Positions 25,800 through 35,307 of a stretch of 64,000 nucleotides of DNA are shown here, in pieces. Below the pieces are notes generated by a model. That model was not told the origin of the DNA. It searched no databases and worked only from the letters and a program-made list of their open reading frames with translations. The stretch spans positions 5,084,001 through 5,148,000 of the forward strand of contig OZ242006.1 of assembly GCA_965204705.1 (NCBI GenBank), given 5' to 3'. Positions within the stretch are counted from its first letter, which is position 1, and each line of letters begins with the position of its first letter. This stretch comes from Bin5 sp965204705 (GTDB lineage Bacteria; Chloroflexota; Anaerolineae; Caldilineales; Caldilineaceae). Made by a program: the position numbers and the translations under genes.

Positions 25800-28504
25800 T
25801 CCGTTCGCTTACCCTGGAAAACGTCAAGAGCTACCAAAATTCAAGGGTTGAGTTCACCGCCGGCACGAATGCAATCGTTGGCCCCAATGGGATGGGGAAG
25901 ACGACGATTCTCGAGGCCATCGGTTTTGCGCTCTTCGATCATCTTCCCTATAGCCAGGCTGATTTCGTACGTGCAGGAGAGAGGGTAGCGAGCGTGGCGG
26001 TCGATTTTCTCAGCGATTACGATGAGCGCGTGTATCAGGTCATGCGAAGCTGTGGCAGTAGCAGCGTTTATGCGATCCTGGACCCGGAACTATCTATACG
26101 AATATGCGAAGGCAAAGCTGACGTCATGCAGTTCTTGCGTCTGCATCTGAGCATCGACCCTGACACCGAACCGGAGGATCTGTTCAGAAACGCTGTGGGC
26201 GTGCCCCAGGGCAGCTTCACCGTCTCCTTTCTGGAGACGCCCAGGGTCCGCAAGGCGATTTTCGACCCGTTCCTGAAGGTGGCCGAGTACCGCCGGGCGT
26301 GGGAAAGACTGCGCGAGCCACTCAGTTTGCTCAACCAACGCCAAAGAGATCAGTCAGTTGAAATCAGCAGGCTGGGGGGTGAACTGAAGCGCCTGCCAGC
26401 TATGCAGTCCGAAGCCGAGGCACTGACCAAGCGCATAGACAGCGCGGATACAGAACTGCGCGCTGCGAAGGAGGCGCTATCGGCAGCCGAATCAGCCCGA
26501 CAGGCTATGGAGGCGAACCGGGAACGGCTGCAGGAGCTGCAGCACATGGTACAGGTGCAGCAGCAGATGGCGGCCGAACAGGAGCGAACGCTGGCTGCGG
26601 CGAGGCAACGATTGACAGAGAGTGAGGAGGCGGTGACAACTGCGGAAGCCAACCGGGCAGGCCATGAAGGCTACGGCGCGGCTTTGCGGGCACAACGGGC
26701 CGTGAACGAACGGATGGCGCAGCGCCGGCGGCTGGAAGAGGAGCGCGCCGACGCCCAGACGCAGGCGGCCCGGGCCGAAACGCAGGAGGATGCCCAGGAG
26801 CGGGCGCTGGTTGAGATCGCGGAGGCAGAAAAGACAGCCGCGGCTTTGGCGGATGCGACAGCAGAGCAGGAGGGGTTGCAATCTGACCTGCGGGATGCAC
26901 AACGGCAGGCCGATCAGCTGAGAGACGCCGGCGCGCGGGTGCAGCGGGAACAGGCAGCCGTCAACACGGCGCAGGCGCGGCTAGACACTTTGCGCAGGGA
27001 GTTGGCCCAAGCTCAGGCGATTGAAGCATCTTTGGAACCGTTGCAGGCCCGCCTGGAAACTTTGGAGCAGAGGAAGTCGGACGAACAGGCCAATGAGGCC
27101 CGAACGAAGGCCGAACAGGAGACGGTCCTGGAGCAGGGCAAGCGTTTGCGGACTTCGGAGGCATCTCCAATCTGTCCCATCTGTGAGCAGCCCCTGTCTG
27201 CCGACGATCGTCAGAGGCTGCTCAAACGCCTCCGCACGCGCTGGGCGGAGTTGAAAGAGGCCTCGCGAGCCGCCGCGGAGGCGGTCCGTGAGGCAGAAAA
27301 GGAACGGGGGCAGGCCCGCGCTACCCTCAATGACCGGGAGCAGACGCTACGCTCTCTCCCGCGTCAGGCCGCGGTCGAAACAGCCGAAAGAGAGTTGGAC
27401 GCGTTGAGGGCCCATCTGACTGAAGCCAGCGACGCGGTGAAGGCGCTAAATGAGGCACCGCAACGATTAGGGCAGTTACAGGAGAAGATGAAAGCACTTG
27501 GCGATCCGCGGCGTCGGCGGGATGCGGCGCTCCAACAGGCTCGGGGGCGGGCGCGGTTGGAAGAGGCGTTGCGGCAACAGCAGGCGCAGGCTGAGGTGCA
27601 ACGAAACGCGCTCGCGGCGCTTGACAAGCGGATGGCAGAGTTTGCCGGCCTGGACGCGGAGGCAGCCCGGATCTCCTCCCAATTGCAAAAGTTGCAGACA
27701 GCCGACGATCTCTACCGGCGCTATCAGGCCGCAGCCGAAGCCCTCCCCCAGCGCTTGCATGAGGTTGCCGAGGCGGAGAGGACGCTAGTGGCCGCGCAGG
27801 AACGCTACAGGAATGTGCAGGAACAGGTGGCAGCCAGCGCGAGCAGTTTCGACGAAGAACGCTTTCAGAAGGTGGTGGCCCAGGTAGACGAGTTCCGCAG
27901 CCGCATTGTCCGGCTGGAGACTGAGTTGGGGCAGTGGCGTGAGCGCTTTGCCAGGGCAGAGGAGGAGATCGCCCACCTGCAGGTCTTAGAGAAGCAGCTC
28001 GCCTCTGCCCAGTCTCTGCACGACCGGCTGGCAGAACAGGAGGACCATCTGCAATTTCTGCGCTCAGTCTTACAGGAGGCCGGCCCGTTCGTGACCAGGG
28101 CGCTTGTCCAACAGATCAGTTACGCTGCTAATCAGTTGTTCGGCCAGATTATGGAGGACTACACGCGCACGCTTCATTGGAAAGAGGACTACGGGATCAT
28201 CCTGGAGACGGATGGCCGAGAGCGAACCTTTGCGCAGCTGTCCGGGGGCGAGCAGATGAGCGCGGCGCTGGCGGTACGGCTGGCGCTGCTCCAGGAGATG
28301 AGTAGTATCGGCGTCGCCTTCTTCGACGAGCCGACCACCAATCTAGACGAAACCCGCCGCGGCGCGCTGGCGCGGCAGATCGTGGGGGTGCGCGGCTTTG
28401 AGCAGCTCTTTATCATCAGCCACGACGATTCGTTTGAACAGGCTACGGAGCAATTGATCCGTGTAGAGAAGCGAGACGGGGCAAGTGAGATCCACTATGA
28501 GTGA
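25793..28504 (+). CDS. sbcC: SbcC/Rad50-like ATPase subunit
   Basis: An SMC-like ATPase of 903 residues. Walker A is GPNGMGKTTILEAIGFALF near residue 30. Two long coiled-coil arms rich in Gln, Glu, Ala and Arg run about 175-440 and 480-730. Between them is a zinc hook, ICPICEQPL, at about residue 460, with the CxxC needed for dimerising through Zn. The C-terminal half has the signature LSGGEQMSAALAVRLALLQE, Walker B with VAFFDEPTTNLDE and the switch His in IISHDD. It should form the SbcCD complex with the preceding gene. The start is a GTG overlapping sbcD by seven bases. It is somewhat shorter than E. coli SbcC (about 1050), through shorter arms. Confidence 0.92.
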   Translation: MLIRSLTLENVKSYQNSRVEFTAGTNAIVGPNGMGKTTILEAIGFALFDHLPYSQADFVRAGERVASVAVDFLSDYDERVYQVMRSCGSSSVYAILDPELSIRICEGKADVMQFLRLHLSIDPDTEPEDLFRNAVGVPQGSFTVSFLETPRVRKAIFDPFLKVAEYRRAWERLREPLSLLNQRQRDQSVEISRLGGELKRLPAMQSEAEALTKRIDSADTELRAAKEALSAAESARQAMEANRERLQELQHMVQVQQQMAAEQERTLAAARQRLTESEEAVTTAEANRAGHEGYGAALRAQRAVNERMAQRRRLEEERADAQTQAARAETQEDAQERALVEIAEAEKTAAALADATAEQEGLQSDLRDAQRQADQLRDAGARVQREQAAVNTAQARLDTLRRELAQAQAIEASLEPLQARLETLEQRKSDEQANEARTKAEQETVLEQGKRLRTSEASPICPICEQPLSADDRQRLLKRLRTRWAELKEASRAAAEAVREAEKERGQARATLNDREQTLRSLPRQAAVETAERELDALRAHLTEASDAVKALNEAPQRLGQLQEKMKALGDPRRRRDAALQQARGRARLEEALRQQQAQAEVQRNALAALDKRMAEFAGLDAEAARISSQLQKLQTADDLYRRYQAAAEALPQRLHEVAEAERTLVAAQERYRNVQEQVAASASSFDEERFQKVVAQVDEFRSRIVRLETELGQWRERFARAEEEIAHLQVLEKQLASAQSLHDRLAEQEDHLQFLRSVLQEAGPFVTRALVQQISYAANQLFGQIMEDYTRTLHWKEDYGIILETDGRERTFAQLSGGEQMSAALAVRLALLQEMSSIGVAFFDEPTTNLDETRRGALARQIVGVRGFEQLFIISHDDSFEQATEQLIRVEKRDGASEIHYE

Positions 28505-28526
28505 GACAGGTTGACAGGAGTTGGAG

Positions 28527-29777
28527 CTAGGCGGCTGCAATCAGTAGTTGCGCGGCTTTAGGAATCCCTCCCAGGGATGCAAACTCCCTTTGCAGGCTGG
28601 CGGCGTTCAAGCGAGGGGGTGCGTCGTCGGCCAGTATATTTTGCAAGGCCTTCACTGCCAGCGCGACGGTCAACTGTTTGGGTGGAATGTGGTAGCCGAC
28701 GCCGCTGCGCGCGACGCCGCTGGCCTGACGGGCCTGGTCGGCAGCCTTGGGCACAACGATCTGTGGGATTCCGCGCGTAACCAGGGCGTGGGTCGTGCCG
28801 GCGCCGCCATGATGGATGGCTGCGGCGACGTGGGGCAGCACCTCTGCAAAGCGGACCCTTTCCACCAGAGCTGAAGGTTGCGGCAGGTTGTTCCGCAGTG
28901 CATCGACCTCGCGTTGGGACCAGCCCCCCTCTGTGCCGACGGATTCAAAGCCTTTGCCAACCGCCAGAATCGGCACGCCTCCCACCTCTGCCGCGGCGCG
29001 GGCCGCGATAACGAAAAAGTTTACGTCTCTGGTGAATGCCGTCCCAAGTGTAACAAAGATCCATGGACGATCAGTTGGAAGTTGGTCGAGCCAGGGGGCA
29101 TCGCGCGGCAGGGGCGGAGGAGCGATCCCGCCGACCATCCGAGTCTGCGGCAGCAGCCGCGCTCCGGCATACCAGCGGGGGCTCCAATAGGTCAGATGGA
29201 GGGAGGGCGAGCGCAGAGCGGCCGGACCTTCCAAAGCCCAATTGACGCCGGAAACGCCGAAATGTCGACAACAGGTGCTCACCCGGGCCTGGGCCAGTTC
29301 GCGGACGGAACCGGGGGGTCCATCACCGGGGTCTGGCGACTGGGTCTGCATGGCCGGCCAGCCGGCAACGACGAAGGGCAGGCCCAGGCGTTCGGCGGCG
29401 ATGCCGGCCGCGGCGGTGAACATCTCGCTGACGATCAGATGCGGGCGAAAACGCCTGGCTATTTCGACGAGTTCGTGCGTTGCCGCACGTACACGCTCCA
29501 CGTCAAGCCACTGATCCAAGGAGCGGATCATGCGCAGGCGCTGGAACTCCTCTTCTGAGGCTGTGCCTTGCTGAATGGGAGGCGGCGGCGGCCAGCGCCA
29601 GCCGGTCTCGTGCAGGAGATGCACGGGAACGCCCTGTGCAACGAGATGGCTTTGCAGTTCACGGCCTGTGGCCCACAGGACTTCGTGGCCCGCCCGCATC
29701 AGTTCAACTGCCGTGGGCAGGTAGCCGCCCCAATCCAGGTGGCCCGCCAGTTGGGCGGATACACATAGAAAGCGCAA
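28527..29777 (-). CDS. MGT/UGT-type glycosyltransferase
   Basis: A GT-B glycosyltransferase of 416 residues resembling macrolide- and glycolipid-modifying enzymes. The N-terminal block RFLCVSAQLAGHLDWGGYLP and the C-terminal donor motif HHGGAGTTHALVTRGIPQIV followed by KAADQARQASGVARSGVGY are diagnostic for the UGT-like nucleotide-sugar site. The open frame reaches 29855, but the start is placed at a TTG (29777): GAGGAG sits six bases before it and also covers the stop codon of the upstream gene, so translation is coupled, and it begins exactly at the fold. Acceptor and donor are unknown. It is convergent with sbcC. Confidence 0.85.
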   Translation of the reverse strand: MRFLCVSAQLAGHLDWGGYLPTAVELMRAGHEVLWATGRELQSHLVAQGVPVHLLHETGWRWPPPPPIQQGTASEEEFQRLRMIRSLDQWLDVERVRAATHELVEIARRFRPHLIVSEMFTAAAGIAAERLGLPFVVAGWPAMQTQSPDPGDGPPGSVRELAQARVSTCCRHFGVSGVNWALEGPAALRSPSLHLTYWSPRWYAGARLLPQTRMVGGIAPPPLPRDAPWLDQLPTDRPWIFVTLGTAFTRDVNFFVIAARAAAEVGGVPILAVGKGFESVGTEGGWSQREVDALRNNLPQPSALVERVRFAEVLPHVAAAIHHGGAGTTHALVTRGIPQIVVPKAADQARQASGVARSGVGYHIPPKQLTVALAVKALQNILADDAPPRLNAASLQREFASLGGIPKAAQLLIAAA

Positions 29778-29787
29778 GCAGCACTCC

Positions 29788-31974
29788 TCAACCACCGCAG
29801 CCGGGTACAATGCGGAACAGCCCACCTGTACCGGTTCCGATCCAGACGGCCCCATCAGGTGCGGTTGCGACCGCTTGCACGGGCCAGTTGTGCATGATCC
29901 GTTCGGCGATGATCACACCGCCTGCGTTCGCCATCCGGAAGAGACCGGGATCGCGGCCGTAGTTGGCGAAGAAGATGGTGTCGTAGGCCCAAGTTATGCC
30001 GGTGGGTGCGGCAGAGTTGGGGAGAATCAGCACGGGAGCGGTCCACCAATCTTTGTTGACCCCGCCCAACACCAGGGGGAAGCCGTAGAAGGGGGTAGCG
30101 TTCACGTCGCCCGCATTGGCGGCGGCGGAGAGGGTACGCGGGTCAAGCAGATCGACTTCGTCACCGGCGTTGAAATCACCGGGCACGTTGGTGGCGCCAT
30201 TGTCGGTAAACCAGATGCGCCCGAACGGATCGACGGCAATGCCGTAGGGGTTGCGCACACCGCGCGCCGCGGTCTGAAAGACGCCGATCGAGCGTTCGGC
30301 CAGCAGCCGGTCCAGCCGGGCGCGTACGATGCGGGCAGCGAATGGGTTGCCGCCGGCGGCCACATTGGTTGCCAGTGTTTCGGCGGGTAGTTCGCCATCG
30401 TCAAGAACGATAATGCCATCCGAGTAACCGTCGCGCACGCCTCCTGCGGAAATATAGAGCCAGCCATCGCTTATCACGAGACCGTTGTTGGCATGGAAGA
30501 GCTGGCCGGCAATGGCAAAGCCGCCGGCCAGAGGTTCATATCCGCCGCCGTCGACGATACGACCCACTTCACCGGCCCGATTCAGGTAGAGTGCGCCGGC
30601 ATGCCAGGCCATTCCCGTGATTCGGCTGGACTCGCGCAGGATCTCGTAGTAGCTGTCCCTGGAAACGCTGTGCCAGATAACGAGCGAGCGGCTGGCGTGG
30701 TAGGGATCGTACAGGATGTTGGGATCGAAGTTGCCGGTGGCCGGGTGGTCCAGGGCGATGAATAGTCTGCCGTCCGGGGCGAAAGTCAAAGCGGTGATGC
30801 TGTGTTTGTCCTGTAATTTCGGCGCCAGGAACTGCTCCGCACAAAAGCCGCCTAATGGAATCAGCCATGGATCGGATTCAGAAGGAGCGCCCAGATTGAG
30901 GGGGGCGACGCGTATGCCAACGCTACCGGCAGCCATTCCCCTTGGTGGGGCGCCAGCTGCATTGTTTTCCGCAGTGTTTTCCGCTTTTTCCTCGGCATTG
31001 CCGTCCGTATTTGTGCCATCACTGGTTTCAACACTTTTGGCGGAATCGCCCGAGGCCGGAGGAGAAGCTGCGCTCGGCGTCTCCACTTTTGGCAGATATG
31101 CAGCAATCTGCTCGGCATCAGGGATGGCGGCACAACTTGCAGGCAGGGCGAGTTGTGCGCTGAGGTAGGGAACGGTTCCGCCATCCTGGTCACATTCATT
31201 CGGTACCCGGTTGAAATCTTCGCCCGACAGACGAAGCCACATTTCGGCAACGGGCGCCGGCTCGGTGCGGTGCCTAGTCGCGCCGGCCACGATCCAATTG
31301 TAAATCAGTGCTTTGTCGTCCTCACTGAGCTCGCCCACCAGCGGCATTGCCCCGGACCAGACCTGTGTCCAGAGCTTGGATACCTCCGGGGCGCCTGGTT
31401 GGACCACGGGTCCGTTCAGTCCGCCGGCCATCAAAGGTTGATAATCGGTCACCTGCAACTCCCCCTGTTGCACAACAGCGCTATGGCAGGCGCCGCAGTT
31501 TTCTTCCAGAAGGGGCTGAATGTCCTCATCGAACCCCGGCGCGGAAATTGGGATTCGGTCGAGGGAGCGGTCGAGGGAGACAAAAGGAAGCTCTTTCTCC
31601 TGGCCGAAGACCGCTTCAACGCGTACCAATGTGCCTTCTGGGACGCGGCCCAGAAGGCAGCCTGCTAAATGGGGTCGATTGCGCACATTGGCGTTGCGCT
31701 GCAACACGGCATAGACAGGCTGCCCCCCGGCAAGACAGGAGATTGCTTCTTTCATACCATGGATCAGTGCAATGTCAGCGGTCCCGCCCATGGGCTCGGG
31801 GTGTGCCGCAGGCGGCCGCGGCAACTTTTTCTCGTAAACGGCAGTTCCAGCGGAGTCGACATCTTGAAAGGCGATAGGGCCGATCGGTTGAAATGAGCAT
31901 GCACCGAGAAACAGAACCGCACAGAAGAGCAGCGGGATGGCAGCAAATGGGGTTGGACGGCGGGGATGACTCAT
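29788..31974 (-). CDS. Cytochrome c lipoprotein with sugar-dehydrogenase-like beta-propeller
   Basis: An exported protein of 728 residues. The signal peptide ends in lipobox LFLGAC (Cys26). Residues 85-125 look SH3-like (NANVRNRPHLAG). A c-type heme site CGACH (C160, C163, H164) follows, in a segment with LMAGGLNGPVVQPGAPEVSK and GAMPLVGELSEDDKALIYNW typical of planctomycete-type cytochrome c modules. After a Ser/Asn/Glu-rich linker (about 300-340), the C-terminal half reads as a glucose/sorbosone-dehydrogenase propeller: LTFAPDGRLFIALDHP, NPYGIAVDPFGRIWFTDNG, then GDEVDLLDP. It may oxidise a sugar or pass electrons outside the membrane; activity is inference. It is followed directly by the MGT gene. 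Confidence 0.75.
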   Translation of the reverse strand: MSHPRRPTPFAAIPLLFCAVLFLGACSFQPIGPIAFQDVDSAGTAVYEKKLPRPPAAHPEPMGGTADIALIHGMKEAISCLAGGQPVYAVLQRNANVRNRPHLAGCLLGRVPEGTLVRVEAVFGQEKELPFVSLDRSLDRIPISAPGFDEDIQPLLEENCGACHSAVVQQGELQVTDYQPLMAGGLNGPVVQPGAPEVSKLWTQVWSGAMPLVGELSEDDKALIYNWIVAGATRHRTEPAPVAEMWLRLSGEDFNRVPNECDQDGGTVPYLSAQLALPASCAAIPDAEQIAAYLPKVETPSAASPPASGDSAKSVETSDGTNTDGNAEEKAENTAENNAAGAPPRGMAAGSVGIRVAPLNLGAPSESDPWLIPLGGFCAEQFLAPKLQDKHSITALTFAPDGRLFIALDHPATGNFDPNILYDPYHASRSLVIWHSVSRDSYYEILRESSRITGMAWHAGALYLNRAGEVGRIVDGGGYEPLAGGFAIAGQLFHANNGLVISDGWLYISAGGVRDGYSDGIIVLDDGELPAETLATNVAAGGNPFAARIVRARLDRLLAERSIGVFQTAARGVRNPYGIAVDPFGRIWFTDNGATNVPGDFNAGDEVDLLDPRTLSAAANAGDVNATPFYGFPLVLGGVNKDWWTAPVLILPNSAAPTGITWAYDTIFFANYGRDPGLFRMANAGGVIIAERIMHNWPVQAVATAPDGAVWIGTGTGGLFRIVPGCGG

Positions 31975-32047
31975 TGAAAGAGAACCTGTAGGCGAAGCTG
32001 CTTGGGGTGTGCCCCCATTCGTGGAGACGCTGCCTCTGGATGAGTTC

Positions 32048-33037
32048 CTAATTCCCGGTGATAGAGTCGGAAACTGCCGAAGTCTCTGTCAACGTGCGGC
32101 GCGCGACGGAAATATCCAACTGAATCTGGGCGACGAGCTCCTCCAAGCCGTCAAATCGTTTCTCGTCGCGCAGGCGAGACACGAAGGAGATAGTGAGGTC
32201 CTGTCCGTACAGTGTGCCGGACTCACCAGCCGCTGGATAGTCGAGCAGATGGGTCTCGATGCGGCGCCGGCGTCCGTCTACAGTGGGCCGCACGCCGATA
32301 TTGGTTACGCTTGCGCGAGGGTGAGACGAACAGTTGGCCGGCAGATAGGCCCAGGTCACGTATACCCCATCGGCGGGGATGAGCTTCTGTGGCGTGGGCC
32401 GGAGGTTTGCTGTGGGCACGCCGATTTGGCGTCCCCGACGTTCTCCCTCTTCGACGGTGCCGGCGATCTGGTAGGGCCGCCCCAGCATCTGCGCGGCATC
32501 CTGTACAGCGCCAGCTAAGAGTGACTGACGGATCTGGTGGCTATGGACCTCTCCATCTTCACATGCGAACGGTTCAATCACGGAAAGCTCATAACCGAGC
32601 CGGGCACCCAGCGTCCGCAAAAGGTCGACATTGCCGCTGCGTCCCTGACCCAGCGCGAAATCGGGCCCCACTATCAGCCGGGAAAGCCCCAGACGCTCGA
32701 CGAGAAGGGTCATAAACTGCTCGGGCGTCAGACTGGCGAAATCCATGTCAAAGGACTGAATGATCCCCAGATCAAGACCGAACGGTTCGATCAGGCGCAG
32801 ACGCTCCTGTGGCGTGGTCAAGAGGCACAAGGTAAGGTCGGGCCGCAGCACGGCAATTGGGTGGGGATCGAACGTGAGCAGGGCTGTCTTGGCGGTGGGA
32901 GCATGGCTCGCCGCTTCAGACTGCAGGGTACGCAAGAGGGCCTGGTGGCCCAAATGCACACCGTCGAAATTTCCAATTGTCAGAAAAGTTGGGCCGGGAA
33001 ACCGGAGAGATCGCAGATCGCTGCGCCAAATTCTCAT
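32048..33037 (-). CDS. ribF: Bifunctional riboflavin kinase/FAD synthetase
   Basis: A protein of 329 residues, normal for RibF. The N-terminal adenylyltransferase domain has TIGNFDGVHLGHQALLRTL, LTFDPHPIAVLRPD, then FLTPEQF-like and LIVGPDFALGQGRSGNVDLL blocks. The C-terminal flavokinase domain has the GRPYQIAGTVEEGERRGRQI block followed by GVPTANLRPTPQKLIPADGV, and the later SNIGVRPTV-type motif is seen as TNIGVRPTVDG. It makes FMN and FAD from riboflavin. It is the last gene of the minus-strand nusA-infB-truB cluster, the usual location, 165 bp after truB. Confidence 0.95.
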   Translation of the reverse strand: MRIWRSDLRSLRFPGPTFLTIGNFDGVHLGHQALLRTLQSEAASHAPTAKTALLTFDPHPIAVLRPDLTLCLLTTPQERLRLIEPFGLDLGIIQSFDMDFASLTPEQFMTLLVERLGLSRLIVGPDFALGQGRSGNVDLLRTLGARLGYELSVIEPFACEDGEVHSHQIRQSLLAGAVQDAAQMLGRPYQIAGTVEEGERRGRQIGVPTANLRPTPQKLIPADGVYVTWAYLPANCSSHPRASVTNIGVRPTVDGRRRRIETHLLDYPAAGESGTLYGQDLTISFVSRLRDEKRFDGLEELVAQIQLDISVARRTLTETSAVSDSITGN

Positions 33038-33202
33038 CTCAAATCAGTTTCTGGTTCTTAACGTGAGTTTCGTTTGCCACCCGTGCTCTCCAGCGGTTTG
33101 CCCGGTAGGAATGAAGGCGTCCCGCCCGCCCCTACGCGATACGAGAAGTGTGAAGACGCTATTCTTTGAATTGTACGTGCATTCGTCACCGATGGCGGTC
33201 AA

Positions 33203-34222
33203 CTATGAAAGACTCCCTAACTGCTGGGCGAGCCACTTTTCGGCTTTCCATACTGTGCAGTCTCCGTTCCCTTCGGCGGCACGGGCGCGCGCAATTCCCA
33301 GGAAGCGGCCGCGGTGATCATAGGCGGCCGCGAGCCCATCTCGACGCCGGCGGTTCCTGCTGCAGGCGTTGGGAAGGGGTGTCTCATGGGCAGGGAAGGC
33401 GTGAGTTTGGACGATATTCTGCCCGTAACCCAAACGGAGTTTCTCCTCCTCGCTGACGCTGAGGCGGGGCATTCCCAGGCCTGCATCGGGCGCCAGCAGC
33501 AGTTCGGCCAGCCCGCCGGCGGTCGCCGTGTTTTCAATTTCCGACAGATCTGACGCGTCGGCGACGGAAAACGGACCAGCTTCCAACCGACGCAGGTAGC
33601 TCAGGTGGCCCGCGGTGCCCAATGCTTGCCCCAGCGCGTGGGCCAGACTGCGCACGTATGCTCCGGCGGAACAGCGAATCCGGAGAGATATCGTTGCGGG
33701 CGACGCATAGGAAAGAAGCTTTATCTCGTGAAAGGTAACCTCACGCGGCGCCACATTTACGGCCTCGCCGCGCCGGGCTTTGCGATGCAAACTCTCGCCG
33801 CCCTGTTTCAGTGCCGAGTAGACCGGCGGCTTCTGGGCAATCTGGCCGCGAAAGGCATCCAGAGCAGCCTCCACGTCGGCGTCGGTCAGAGACGGAACCG
33901 GAGCCTGGGCGGTGGACCGGCCAACAGCGTCATAGGTATCGGTGGCGCGGCCCAGTGTTACGCGGGCCTCGTATGTTTTGTCATGCCCCTGATAGTACTC
34001 CACCAGTCGCGTGGCAACTCCCAGGCACAGTACGAGAAGTCCGCTGGCCATCGGGTCCAGGGTGCCGGTGTGGCCGATGCGTCTTTGCCGACTCCAGCGC
34101 CGGACGCGCTGCACGATGTCGTGGCTGGTAGGCAGCTCCGTAGAATCGGGCTCGGCGGCGTACGTTTGTGATCTTGGGCGGCCCGGTTTATCGACAAGGA
34201 GGATTCCGTGAAGATCGGTCAT
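33203..34222 (-). CDS. truB: tRNA pseudouridine-55 synthase TruB
   Basis: A protein of 339 residues. It has GILLVDKPG, then SHDIVQRVRRWSRQRRIGHT, the catalytic GTLDPMASGLLVLCLG with the nucleophilic Asp, KTYEARVTLGRATDTYDAVG and SAGAYVRSLAHALGQALG. TruB makes pseudouridine 55 in the T-loop of most tRNAs. An insertion of about 18 residues separates KPG from SHD, where most TruB proteins have only a short turn (KPxGxTSHD); the reading frame is intact. It lies 35 bp after nrnA within the translation cluster. Confidence 0.93.
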   Translation of the reverse strand: MTDLHGILLVDKPGRPRSQTYAAEPDSTELPTSHDIVQRVRRWSRQRRIGHTGTLDPMASGLLVLCLGVATRLVEYYQGHDKTYEARVTLGRATDTYDAVGRSTAQAPVPSLTDADVEAALDAFRGQIAQKPPVYSALKQGGESLHRKARRGEAVNVAPREVTFHEIKLLSYASPATISLRIRCSAGAYVRSLAHALGQALGTAGHLSYLRRLEAGPFSVADASDLSEIENTATAGGLAELLLAPDAGLGMPRLSVSEEEKLRLGYGQNIVQTHAFPAHETPLPNACSRNRRRRDGLAAAYDHRGRFLGIARARAAEGNGDCTVWKAEKWLAQQLGSLS

Positions 34223-34257
34223 GGTACTGGTTGGTTGACGGTGCTGCTCCCTGTCCT

Positions 34258-35307
34258 CTAACCCCTATCGCCATCAATACTCTGGCGGCGCAGTTCGTGC
34301 AGCGCTTCCACAACGCGCGCCGAGACCTCCTGCAGCGTGCCGGCAACGGTGCAGCCGGCTGCCGGAGGATGTCCACCGCCGCCGAATGCGAAGGCCACTT
34401 GGCTTACATTGAACCCCGGCTTGGCCCGAAAACTGCATTCGACCAACTCCTGTCCGTTCTTTGCATAACGTTGAGCGAAGGTAGCGCTGATGTCGGCCTC
34501 TTGGACGGTGACAAGGAAGTTGGCCAGGCCGTCGCTCTGGTGGGGTTCGACACCACTTCGCTGCCGGCTCTCGGCGTTGAGGGTCGCCCAGATGATGCCG
34601 CCATCTATTTGCACATTGGCCAGACCGGCCCCCCAGAGCTTTACAAGGCTGAACGACCTACTGTCCAAGGTGTTGCGGACGATATAGTCCAGACTTGCGC
34701 CGGCGTTCAACAGCCGCAAGGTCGCCTGCAATACATTCGTGTTCGTATTGGCGGTCCGAAAACAGAGTGTATCGGTCACGAGGCCGGTCAGGAGCGAGAC
34801 GGCAATTTCCTCAGATAGCGGCACATTCAAGGCATCGGCCAGATTAACGAGCATCTGGCATGTGGCTGCGCAGCCTGTATCCACCCAATTTTCGGTTCCG
34901 AAAAGGGTATTGGTTACGTGATGGTCTATGACGACAAGGGGGACCTGGTTGTGGATATCGGGTCTGTAAGCGGTGCCCAGCCGGTCAATGCTGGAGGTGT
35001 CCAGGCATACGATGAGATCGTAACTGTGGGCGACCTCCGCCGGTCCGATGATCTTTTCCACCCCGGGCATAAACTGAAATTCCGGCATCACTGCGTCCTG
35101 CAGGGCCAGGGTCGGCCTTTTTCCAAGCGAACGCAAAATGCTGCCCAAGCCGAGCAGGCTGCCGACCGCGTCTCCGTCCGGGCTTACATGGCTGACGCAG
35201 AGGATGTTGTGGCTGGATTCCAGGAGACTGAGCAGGAGAGGGGGCGGCGGGATGCCCTCTTGGCCGCATGCAGCACCCTGCTTAAGCAGGGACGCGTTCA
35301 GGGTCAT
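34258..35307 (-). CDS. nrnA: Bifunctional oligoribonuclease/PAP phosphatase (DHH family)
   Basis: A DHH-DHHA1 phosphoesterase of 349 residues. The DHH domain motifs are HVSPDGDAVGSLLGLGSIL, LIVCLDTSSIDRLG and PLVVIDHHVTNTLFG, which bind two metals. The C-terminal DHHA1 domain carries the substrate loop FAFGGGGHPPAAGCTVAG. NrnA degrades nano-RNA and hydrolyses 3'-phosphoadenosine 5'-phosphate. Its ATG overlaps the rbfA stop as ATGA and is preceded by AGAGG, showing translational coupling. It sits between rbfA and truB, the common order in Gram-positive-like genomes. Confidence 0.93.
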   Translation of the reverse strand: MTLNASLLKQGAACGQEGIPPPPLLLSLLESSHNILCVSHVSPDGDAVGSLLGLGSILRSLGKRPTLALQDAVMPEFQFMPGVEKIIGPAEVAHSYDLIVCLDTSSIDRLGTAYRPDIHNQVPLVVIDHHVTNTLFGTENWVDTGCAATCQMLVNLADALNVPLSEEIAVSLLTGLVTDTLCFRTANTNTNVLQATLRLLNAGASLDYIVRNTLDSRSFSLVKLWGAGLANVQIDGGIIWATLNAESRQRSGVEPHQSDGLANFLVTVQEADISATFAQRYAKNGQELVECSFRAKPGFNVSQVAFAFGGGGHPPAAGCTVAGTLQEVSARVVEALHELRRQSIDGDRG

